The notes under the pieces are model-generated. The model worked only from the letters and a program-made list of their open reading frames with translations, was not told the DNA's origin and did not search any database. A stretch of 23,610 nt of DNA. Origin: an uncultured Actinomycetes bacterium (GTDB lineage: Bacteria > Actinomycetota > Acidimicrobiia > Acidimicrobiales > Acidimicrobilacustridaceae). Below are positions 7,261 through 13,567 of this stretch, one piece after another. The position numbers and the translations under genes were made by a program. The stretch lies in NCBI GenBank assembly GCA_945957335.1, contig CAMFLJ010000013.1, positions 1 to 23,610 of the forward strand, given 5' to 3'. The first letter of the stretch is position 1; every line of letters begins with the position of its first letter.

Positions 7261-8358
7261 GTGCCGGTGCCGCTCGACGAACACCCGATCCACCAGGGCC
7301 CGCAGTCGATGAAGTGGTTCGTGACCAGCGACCGCAACGTCTACGACCGCTGCATCATGCACGCCCTCTCGCCCGACGGCCGCCACCAGCTCGCCGCCGG
7401 CCTCGGGGTCTACCCCCACGTCGGGGTCATCGACTGCTACGTCGCCACCCGCCGCGACCGCACCCTCACCTCGCTGCGCACCTCGGGCGAGCTCGGCGAC
7501 GACCGCATGCGCCAGGAGGTCGGGCCCATGCGCATCGAGGTCGTCGAGGCGCTCCAGGAGGTGCGCTTCGTGTGCGAGGGCGCCGAGCACGGGGTCGAGG
7601 TCGACCTCACCTGGCACGGGGCCTTCCCCGCCATCGACGAGCCCCGCCACATCCGCCGCAGCGGCGACGACGTCATCCTCGACGCCTTCCGGTTCGTGCA
7701 GACCGCGTCGGTCACCGGCACCGTCACCATCGACGGCGAGCGCATCGACGCCACCGCCGAGGGCTGGAGCGGTGCCCGCGACCGCTCGTGGGGCATCCGG
7801 CCCGTCGGCCAGGGTGCTCCGGCCGGCAAGCCGGTGGAGCCCGGCATGTGGTGGTGCTGGATCCCGCTGCGCTTCGACGACTTCGCCCTCATGTTCGTGC
7901 TCGAGGAGGCCCCCGACGGCTACCGCACGATCAACGAGGCGGTGCGGGTGTGGCCCGACGGCCGCATCGAGCAGCTCGGCTGGGCCGAGCCCGAGATCGA
8001 GTACCGCTCCGGCACCCGCTACCCCACCAGGGCCCGCATCGGCCTGAAGGAGCGCGGCGGTCGCGAGCTCGTGCTCGACATCGAGCCCATGGGCCCGATG
8101 CCCCTCTCGGTCGGCCTCGGGTACGGCCCCGACGACGACGGCTGGAACCACGGCCGGTGGATGGGCGAGAGCTGGTCCCAGCGCGTCGACCACGACCTCG
8201 ACGACCCGGCGGTCCAGCAGCGCGTGGCGTGGAGCATGATCGACCACGCGGCCCGGGCCACCCTCGACGGCCAGGTCGGCTACGGCATCTTCGAGCACTT
8301 CAACCTCGGCCGCCACGACCCGAGCGGCTTCCCCGACCTCACCACGATGGAGCCCTAG
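7261..8358 (+). CDS. AttH/CrtC-like lipocalin-fold protein of unknown function
   Basis: A 365-residue soluble protein, rich in beta-strand-like alternating patterns and in Trp. GARDRSWGIR at 171-180 is the signature seen in uncharacterised actinobacterial proteins related to AttH and carotenoid 1,2-hydratase (CrtC)-type double-lipocalin folds, catalogued as DUF7064/DUF7065-like. That family name is from memory. The mid-protein WWCWIPLRFDDFALMFVLE is consistent. Some relatives hydrate or isomerise hydrophobic molecules; no catalytic role can be assigned here. It starts with GTG, preceded by GGGGGAG at 5 bases. It overlaps or abuts the LLM oxidoreductase gene, so the pair is probably co-translated, and both may act in the same catabolic pathway. 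Confidence 0.7.
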   Translation: MPVPLDEHPIHQGPQSMKWFVTSDRNVYDRCIMHALSPDGRHQLAAGLGVYPHVGVIDCYVATRRDRTLTSLRTSGELGDDRMRQEVGPMRIEVVEALQEVRFVCEGAEHGVEVDLTWHGAFPAIDEPRHIRRSGDDVILDAFRFVQTASVTGTVTIDGERIDATAEGWSGARDRSWGIRPVGQGAPAGKPVEPGMWWCWIPLRFDDFALMFVLEEAPDGYRTINEAVRVWPDGRIEQLGWAEPEIEYRSGTRYPTRARIGLKERGGRELVLDIEPMGPMPLSVGLGYGPDDDGWNHGRWMGESWSQRVDHDLDDPAVQQRVAWSMIDHAARATLDGQVGYGIFEHFNLGRHDPSGFPDLTTMEP

Positions 8359-8360
8359 TG

Positions 8361-9242
8361 ATGGACATCGCCATGACCCTGCCCACGATGGTCGCCCACG
8401 ACCGGGCCGACACCCTGGCGTGGTGCCGCTCGGTCGACGAGGGCCCGTGGTCGAGCCTCGCCATCCCCGAGCGCATCACCTACCCGGCCCACAACTGGGT
8501 GGTCGAGGCCTCGGCCGCCGCCGCCCTCACCGAGCGGGTGCGGCTCTGGACCACGATCATCGTGCTCCCCGCCCACGACGCGGTCGACGTCGCCAAGCAG
8601 ACGGCGTCGATCGACGTGCTGAGCGACGGCCGCCTCACGGTCGGCGTGGGCGTCGGCGGGCGCGAGCACGACTACCGCGCCATCAACGGCTCGTTCGAGC
8701 GGCGCTGGGCGCGCATGGACGAGCAGGTCGCCACCATGCGCCGCATCTGGGCCGGCGAGCCCCCCTTCGAGGGCGCCGACCCGGTAGGCCCTCCCCCGGT
8801 GCAGGCCGGTGGCCCGCCCATCGTGGCCGGCGTCATGGGCCCGAAGGCGCTGGCACGCGCGTCGAAGTGGGCCGTCGGCGTCGACGACGGTGGCACCGTC
8901 TTCGGGATCGACCCCGTGGCCGTGGCCGCCTCGTTCGACCGCGTCCGCCAGGCCTGGGTCGACGCCGGCCGCACCGAGGCGCCCCACCTCTCGGTGAGCC
9001 TCTGGTACGCCCTGGGCGACGGCGCCGACGAGCGCCTGCGCGACTACGGCTACTCCTACATGAAGATCTTCGGCGACGACCTGGCCACGGCCATGGCCGG
9101 CATGCTCACGATGTCGACCCCCGCGGCGCTGGCCGAGGCGGTGGCCACCCTCGAGGAGGTCGGCTGCGACGAGCTGTTCCTCGTGCCCACGACCGCCGAC
9201 GTCACCGAGCTCGACCGCACCCGCGAGGCCCTCGGCATCTAG
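8361..9242 (+). CDS. LLM-class (probably F420-dependent) oxidoreductase
   Basis: A 293-residue luciferase-like monooxygenase-fold protein. AIPERITYP near residue 34, ERVRLWTTIIVLPAHDAVDVAKQ, and DGRLTVGVGVGGREHDY are hallmark strands of the F420-dependent LLM group. They are followed by the RRIWAGEPPFEG segment and GPPPVQAGGPPIVAGV. Family members transfer hydride between F420 (or FMN) and organic substrates. There is no Shine-Dalgarno sequence. The upstream stop reads TAGTGATG, so translation may restart at GTG 8358 or ATG 8361 after termination; ATG is chosen. The substrate is unknown, and F420 rather than FMN is inferred from the family. Confidence 0.85.
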   Translation: MDIAMTLPTMVAHDRADTLAWCRSVDEGPWSSLAIPERITYPAHNWVVEASAAAALTERVRLWTTIIVLPAHDAVDVAKQTASIDVLSDGRLTVGVGVGGREHDYRAINGSFERRWARMDEQVATMRRIWAGEPPFEGADPVGPPPVQAGGPPIVAGVMGPKALARASKWAVGVDDGGTVFGIDPVAVAASFDRVRQAWVDAGRTEAPHLSVSLWYALGDGADERLRDYGYSYMKIFGDDLATAMAGMLTMSTPAALAEAVATLEEVGCDELFLVPTTADVTELDRTREALGI

Positions 9243-9277
9243 TTCTGGCCGCTCCGGCCGGCGGGCAGGGAGGGCAG

Positions 9278-9982
9278 ATGGCCCCTCTGTCCACCGCCGC
9301 GCCCTCGTCACCGACCGACCTCGATCCGGCGGCGGGCGCGCTCCCCGCCGCTCCCTTCCCGCCGGTCACCTTCCACGGGCTCCACATCGCCCACGGCGCC
9401 GGTGTCCTGCGCCCCCGGCCGTGGACGGTGCTGCAGTCGCGCTGGGGGCGGGCGCTGCTCGACGTCGTGCCCGGCGGCCCGGTGCTCGAGCTGTGCTGCG
9501 GCGCCGGCCAGATCGGCCTGGCCGCGGTGGCCGGCACGTCGCGGCGGGTCGTGCTGGTCGACCGCTCACCCCGGGCCTGCGCATGGGCCCACCACAACGC
9601 GGTCGCCAACGGCATGGCCGACCGCGTCGAGGTGCGGCGAGGCATGGCCGACGAGGTGCTCGCGGCCCACGAGCGGTTCCCGCTCGTCCTGGCCGACCCG
9701 CCCTACCTGACGTCGCTCGACGCCGACCAGTGGCCGGACGACCCGCGTGCGGCGGTCGACGGTGGCTCCGACGGGATGGCCGTGGCCCGACGGGTGCTCG
9801 AGGTGGCCGCCGCCCACCTGGCACCCGGTGGCGCGGTGCTGCTCCAGGCCTGCGGCGCGCGCCAGATCCGGGCCCTGAGCCCCGCCGCGGCGCGCCTCGG
9901 GCTGTCGCTGGTGGAGCTCCGCGAGGTCGACGCCGACCGGGCGGTGGCCCGCTTCGCGACCGCCCGCCTCAGGACTCCATGA
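9278..9982 (+). CDS. PrmC/HemK-like class I SAM-dependent methyltransferase
   Basis: A 234-residue Rossmann-fold methyltransferase. Motif I is ELCCGAGQIG (71-80), the acidic ribose-binding residue is Asp95 (LVDRSPRA), and the catalytic-loop motif is DPPY (140-143). The DGGSDG segment followed by LAPGG matches the PrmC/HemK glutamine-N5 and RsmC-like methyltransferases. PrmC proper has NPPY and an N-terminal helical bundle of about 80 residues. Here the motif is DPPY and the N-terminus is a short Pro/Ala-rich stretch. It is therefore probably not the release-factor enzyme but a relative acting on another protein, RNA or small molecule. AGGGAGG lies 4-5 bases before ATG 9278. The 3' end overlaps the convergent peroxidase gene by 14 bases. 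Confidence 0.8.
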   Translation: MAPLSTAAPSSPTDLDPAAGALPAAPFPPVTFHGLHIAHGAGVLRPRPWTVLQSRWGRALLDVVPGGPVLELCCGAGQIGLAAVAGTSRRVVLVDRSPRACAWAHHNAVANGMADRVEVRRGMADEVLAAHERFPLVLADPPYLTSLDADQWPDDPRAAVDGGSDGMAVARRVLEVAAAHLAPGGAVLLQACGARQIRALSPAAARLGLSLVELREVDADRAVARFATARLRTP

Positions 9983-11246
9983 GCCCCTGGCCCCACCACT
10001 GGCCGGGCTGGAGGCCGGGCGGCACGGCGAACACCGCCGACCCGACGTGCTTGATGTACTCGTTGAGCAGGTCCGAGGCGGCGAGCCGCTGCTGCATCGG
10101 GATGAACTGGGCCCGCGGGTCGCGCTGGTAGGCGATGAAGAACAGGCCGGCGTCGAGCTGACCGACCCGGGGGTCGAGGCCGTCGGTGAAGTTGTAGCCC
10201 CGGCGCAGGATGTGGATGCCGAGCGCGTCCTGGTTGGCCACCGCCACGTGGGCGTCCGGGTCGATCAGGGGCAGCCCGGCAGCGTCCTTGGCCGCGAGGT
10301 CGATGGGGTCGCGCTCGGACGACGAGCCCAGTGGCGCGCCCGTCGCGCGCACGCGGCCGATGACCCGCTCCTGCTCGGCCAGCGACGTGCGGTCCCAGAC
10401 CTCGATGAGGTTCCGGATGCGGCGGGTGACCATGTAGCTGCCACCGGCCATCCACGCCGAGCCGTCGTCCGCGGTCGCCCAGACGCTGTCGTCGAGCTCG
10501 GCGGTGCCGGCCCGGAGGTTGTCGGTGCCGTCCTTGAAGCCGAGCAGGTTCCGAGGCGTGGCCTGGGAGGCCGTGGTCGACGAGGTCCGACCGAAGCCCT
10601 CCTGCGACCACCGCAGGCGGACCACGCCACGACCGATGCGGGTGAGGTTGCGCACGGCGTGGAAGAGCACCTGGGGGTCGTCGCCGCAGGCCTGGATGCA
10701 GAGGTCGCCACCGCTGCGGTCGGCCTCGAGGGCGTCGCCGGGGAAGGCCGGGAGGTCGACGAGGGCGTCGGGGCGCTGCGCGGCGAGGCCGAAGCGGTCG
10801 GTGCCCTCGAGCTCGAACAGGGTGGGCCCGAACCCCACGGTGAGGGTGAGGCGGGCCGGGTGCAGCCCTTCGGCCTCGCCGGTGTCGGTGGGAGGCAGCG
10901 CTGCGCTGGTGGCTGGATCGCCGACCGGCTGCCCGGCCGTGAGGCGCTCGGCCGCCGCGGTCCACTCCCGCAGCATCTTCTCGAGGTCGGCCCGGCGGGG
11001 GGTGACCACGTCGTAGGAGGCGAACAGCAGCCGGTCCTGTGCCGCGGTGGCGATGCCCGCCTGGTGCTCACCGTGGAACGCCACGGTGCCGGTCGAGGAG
11101 CCGTCGTCGCCCGACGCCGAGGCCACCCCCACGGCACCCCCGGCGAGGCCGCCCACCACGAGGCCGCCTGCGGCGGCGCCGGCGACGGCCAGGAGCCGTC
11201 GCCGGGAGATGCCGTCGCGGTGCTCGTCCGACCCCGGATCGGTCAC
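9969..11246 (-). CDS. efeB: Dyp-type heme peroxidase, EfeB-like, Tat-exported
   Basis: A 425-residue DyP peroxidase. The N-terminus has a twin-arginine signal (SRRRLLA at 14-20, followed by a Gly/Ala-rich hydrophobic run to about residue 45), so the folded heme protein is sent out through Tat. GFKDGT at 236-241 is the conserved GxxDG distal motif with catalytic Asp239. The proximal heme ligand is probably His333 (DAHVA), and ILRRGYNF (346-353) is the conserved downstream motif. EfeB oxidises ferrous iron or acts on heme in the EfeUOB iron system. The GTG start overlaps the EfeO stop (GTGA), so the two are translationally coupled. C-terminal overlap with the methyltransferase gene leaves no room for a terminator. 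Confidence 0.92.
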   Translation of the reverse strand: MTDPGSDEHRDGISRRRLLAVAGAAAGGLVVGGLAGGAVGVASASGDDGSSTGTVAFHGEHQAGIATAAQDRLLFASYDVVTPRRADLEKMLREWTAAAERLTAGQPVGDPATSAALPPTDTGEAEGLHPARLTLTVGFGPTLFELEGTDRFGLAAQRPDALVDLPAFPGDALEADRSGGDLCIQACGDDPQVLFHAVRNLTRIGRGVVRLRWSQEGFGRTSSTTASQATPRNLLGFKDGTDNLRAGTAELDDSVWATADDGSAWMAGGSYMVTRRIRNLIEVWDRTSLAEQERVIGRVRATGAPLGSSSERDPIDLAAKDAAGLPLIDPDAHVAVANQDALGIHILRRGYNFTDGLDPRVGQLDAGLFFIAYQRDPRAQFIPMQQRLAASDLLNEYIKHVGSAVFAVPPGLQPGQWWGQGLMES

Positions 11247-12427
11247 TGCAGCACCAGCGCGGCGACCCGTGAGAGGGGCTCGGCGAGAGCGTCGACCGAC
11301 CCTGCCAGGGCCGCGGTCTGGGCCGGGGTGAGGTCGGTGTAGAGCACGTAGCCGTCGGCCGGGCCCCCGGCCACCCGGTACGGCGCCAGCGCCGTGTCGA
11401 GGTCGGCGAAGCGCTGCTGGATGGTGGACACCAGGTCGGCCTCGTCGGCGGCGAGCAACGGCTCGACGGCCTGGAAGGCGGCCTTGGCCCCGGCCACGTT
11501 GGCGGCGAAGTCGGCCAGGTCGGTGTGGGAGTAGCGGTCCTCCTCACCGGTGATCTTCGACGCCGACACCTCGTCGAGCAGCGCGACCGCGCCGTTGGCG
11601 ATCTGCGAGGGCTCCAGCTGCACGCTCGGGATCGACCGGGCGAGGGTGGTCATGTCGGCCACCAGCTGGTCGGCCAGGGGGGCGAGCCCGGCGGTGGACT
11701 GCTGCACCCAGAGCGCCTCCTCGATCCGGTGGAAGCCGGTCCAGTCGGCGGCGGGCACGTCGCCCTCGCGCGCATCGATCCTCGGGTCGAGGTCGCCGAA
11801 GCTCTCGGCGATGGGCTCGATGGTCTCGTAGGGCTCGCGGGCCCAGGCGAAGAGGCTCTGGGCCTTGGCCAGGTCGCCTGCCTTCACGGCGTCGGCGAAC
11901 TGCGTGGTCCGGCTGACGCCCTCATCCGCCTGCTGCTGGACGTACGCCAGGTAGGTCGACACCGCCTGGGCCTGCGCCGCCGGGTCGCCGGTGAGGCCGG
12001 AGCCACCGTCGGCCACCTCGAGGGTGCCCTTCTCCTTCGAGCCACCGGGGCAGTAGGTCTGGTAGCTGCCGGCCTTCAGGGTGAGCGAGAACGAGCCGTC
12101 GAGCCCGGGGCCGATGTTCTCGGACTCGCCGAGCACCCGGCCACCGTCGGCGGTGAGCACCTCGAACTCGGTCACCCCGCCGGCGTCGTCGTTGCTGACC
12201 TTGAAGGTGGTCGGACCGGCGGTGGCGCTGAGCGAGCTCGGCTCGCAGCCTGCGTCGGTGAGCGCCACCTCGATCACCTGCACGGAGCCGTCGTCGGAGG
12301 CCACCTCCTTCTCGGTGCAACCGGCGGCGGCCAGGCCACCGACCACGACGAGGGCCGCCCCGACCAGGGTCAGGCTCCGGGTGCGCCGGGCCCGGCCCCG
12401 CGGTGCGTTCTGCTCGATCGTCGACAC
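11243..12427 (-). CDS. efeO: EfeO-like iron-binding lipoprotein (cupredoxin + imelysin/M75)
   Basis: A 394-residue lipoprotein. The basic N-terminus and hydrophobic run end in the lipobox LAAAGC, with Cys37 the lipidated residue. A cupredoxin-like domain spans about 48-140; it contains Cys61 and a YCPGG segment (Cys126). The M75/imelysin helical domain follows from about 150 to the end, with the EfeO HxxE iron motif at His233-Glu236 (FHRIEE). EfeO binds periplasmic or surface iron and hands it to the permease. I chose GTG at 12427 because GAGGAG lies 5 bases upstream; an ATG at 12445 has no ribosome site. The gene is coupled to efeB. No efeU permease is adjacent. Confidence 0.88.
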   Translation of the reverse strand: MSTIEQNAPRGRARRTRSLTLVGAALVVVGGLAAAGCTEKEVASDDGSVQVIEVALTDAGCEPSSLSATAGPTTFKVSNDDAGGVTEFEVLTADGGRVLGESENIGPGLDGSFSLTLKAGSYQTYCPGGSKEKGTLEVADGGSGLTGDPAAQAQAVSTYLAYVQQQADEGVSRTTQFADAVKAGDLAKAQSLFAWAREPYETIEPIAESFGDLDPRIDAREGDVPAADWTGFHRIEEALWVQQSTAGLAPLADQLVADMTTLARSIPSVQLEPSQIANGAVALLDEVSASKITGEEDRYSHTDLADFAANVAGAKAAFQAVEPLLAADEADLVSTIQQRFADLDTALAPYRVAGGPADGYVLYTDLTPAQTAALAGSVDALAEPLSRVAALVLQ

Positions 12428-12452
12428 GTCCACTCCTCGTTCCATGAGGAGG

Positions 12453-12483
12453 ACGTCATATCAGGTGTTCGGCATCCTTAACA
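12453..12483 (-). promoter_or_regulatory. Possible efeO promoter with weak iron-box-like element
   Basis: Read on the minus strand, TTGTTA is followed after 18 bases by TATGAC, a plausible but imperfect -35/-10 pair in an unusually AT-richer patch. TAAGG and CCTGA flank the centre, resembling the ends of a DtxR/IdeR box. The inner bases do not match and the spacing is one base too long, so iron control by this site is only a suggestion. Confidence 0.25.
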
Positions 12484-12524
12484 AGCGGTCACAGGTCTCG
12501 TTGGCATGATCCGCTCGGTGACCT

Positions 12525-13331
12525 TCAGCCCAGCAGCCCTGCGGCCTCCGGCGCAGCCAGCGCCTCGTCGGTCGTCGCCGGCGCGGTGCGGTGGCTCAGC
12601 GCCGACACCACGACGATGGCTGCGGCGGCCACCGACGCCCCGACCAGCCCGGGCACACCCGCCCACGCGGTGGCGGCCACGACCCCGACCGCCAGCAGCA
12701 CGCCGATGGTGGCCAGGCGCACCGGGCGGCGGAGCGCACCGAAGTGGCGGTGCACCGCGAGCAGGTGGTCGGTGTCGGTGATGTGGCGACCGGCGAAGAT
12801 GGCCAGACCCCGGATCAGGCCGAACCCGGCGCCGATCCCCAGCGCGACCAGCGGCCGGCCGGTGAGGGCGGCGAGCAGGATCGTGAGGTACATGCCGGCG
12901 GTTGTGATGTAGGTGGCCAGGCCGCAGCCGATCTGCCAGCCGAAGCCGGCGCCGTAGACCCAGGCCCGGTACTGGTCGAGCCAGCGCTCGTTCACCTGGC
13001 GGCCGTGGAACGGGATGTGGAGGCCGAAGGGGTCGAGGTCGGACGCGGCGCACACGAGCGCGGCCACCGTGGCGATGCCGAGCACGACCGTGATCGACAG
13101 CCCGAGGGCGCCGACGAGGGCCGCCAACCCGGCCATGACCGCGCCGAGGGTGAGACCGCCGATCACCGCGCCGACCACGAACCAGGCCGCGGTCACGCCC
13201 CAGCGCCGGCCGCGGCCGGCCTCGGCCAGCGGGGTCACCGTCGACAGCATCGAGAGGCCGCACGGCGACCAGGTGCCACGGATGGCCGCAGCCACTGCTG
13301 TCACCACTGCCAGAACAACCACGATGGTCAC
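12525..13331 (-). CDS. DsbD/CcdA-like multi-pass membrane protein
   Basis: A 268-residue membrane protein with about six or seven hydrophobic segments. WSPCGLSML (Cys24) at the end of the first segment and GFGWQIGC (Cys136) at the start of a later one match the layout of the two reactive Cys of CcdA/DsbD electron carriers. A polar loop between holds HIPFHGRQVNERW (His105, His109). DsbD/CcdA proteins carry electrons across the membrane from cytoplasmic thioredoxin. No REXXE iron motif of the FTR1/EfeU permease is present. The start GTG at 13331 has GGAGGG 5 bases upstream. The gene precedes efeO on the same strand with a 97-base gap. The family call is moderate; a TauE/SafE-like label is possible. 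Confidence 0.65.
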   Translation of the reverse strand: MTIVVVLAVVTAVAAAIRGTWSPCGLSMLSTVTPLAEAGRGRRWGVTAAWFVVGAVIGGLTLGAVMAGLAALVGALGLSITVVLGIATVAALVCAASDLDPFGLHIPFHGRQVNERWLDQYRAWVYGAGFGWQIGCGLATYITTAGMYLTILLAALTGRPLVALGIGAGFGLIRGLAIFAGRHITDTDHLLAVHRHFGALRRPVRLATIGVLLAVGVVAATAWAGVPGLVGASVAAAAIVVVSALSHRTAPATTDEALAAPEAAGLLG

Positions 13332-13365
13332 GAGGACCCTCCATTCACCACGCGCGAGCACCACG

Positions 13366-13371
13366 AGCGTA
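13366..13371 (-). promoter_or_regulatory. -10 box for the DsbD/CcdA-like gene
   Basis: On the minus strand the sequence reads TACGCT, a TANNNT match. It would give a leader of about 28 bases that contains the GGAGGG ribosome site. It lies back-to-back with the mrp leader promoter. Confidence 0.35.
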
Positions 13372-13426
13372 GGCGCCCCGCCCGTGGGTCGCGGCGAACC
13401 GGCGATCGGCCCGAGCGGCACCCGGG

Positions 13427-13432
13427 TACAGT
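13427..13432 (+). promoter_or_regulatory. -10 box of the mrp leader
   Basis: TACAGT fits TANNNT and ends 8 bases before an ATG at 13441, suggesting transcription starts near that codon. A -35 element is not clear. The region 13332-13563 is the largest gap in the window and carries this promoter, two short ORFs and alternative hairpins before mrpA. Confidence 0.35.
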
Positions 13433-13440
13433 CCCCGCCC

Positions 13441-13485
13441 ATGGCCCCTCACGGACCTCCGCCGGCCCCAGGGTGCGGCACCTGA
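13441..13485 (+). other. Possible leader peptide, 14 codons
   Basis: Short ORF encoding MAPHGPPPAPGCGT, positioned just after a TANNNT box. It is Pro-rich, including a Gly-Pro-Pro-Pro run that could slow ribosomes. It may be a leaderless regulatory peptide or a chance ORF; length alone gives no support. Confidence 0.25.
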
Positions 13486-13489
13486 CCCG

Positions 13490-13567
13490 ATGACCCCGGC
13501 ACGGCCAGGTCTGCCCGTGCTGCCACGGGTGGAGTCCGTCCGGCCACCGATCGGGGGCCACCGATGA
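13490..13567 (+). other. Possible upstream ORF coupled to mrpA, 25 codons
   Basis: ATG at 13490 opens a 25-codon frame whose TGA overlaps the mrpA ATG as ATGA, the same junction used between most mrp genes. The Pro/Arg-rich product resembles no known family. It may serve only to deliver ribosomes to mrpA. Confidence 0.25.
13499..13529 (+). promoter_or_regulatory. Mutually exclusive hairpins in the mrp leader
   Basis: GCACGG (13499-13504) can pair with CCGTGC (13515-13520). Alternatively CCCGTG (13514-13519) can pair with CACGGG (13524-13529) around a CTGC loop. Both use the same CCGTG, so only one can form. They lie inside the second short ORF. This could be an attenuator or translation switch, though 6-bp stems are weak evidence. 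Confidence 0.25.

Noticed and set aside
7002..8360. N-terminal extension of the LLM oxidoreductase frame
   Set aside because: The upstream part overlaps the AttH/CrtC-like gene in another frame and is Arg/Pro-rich noise; the LLM motifs start at MDIAMTLPT.
12428..12445. ATG start at 12445 for efeO
   Set aside because: No ribosome site precedes it, whereas GAGGAG lies 5 bases before the GTG at 12427, inside the longer frame.
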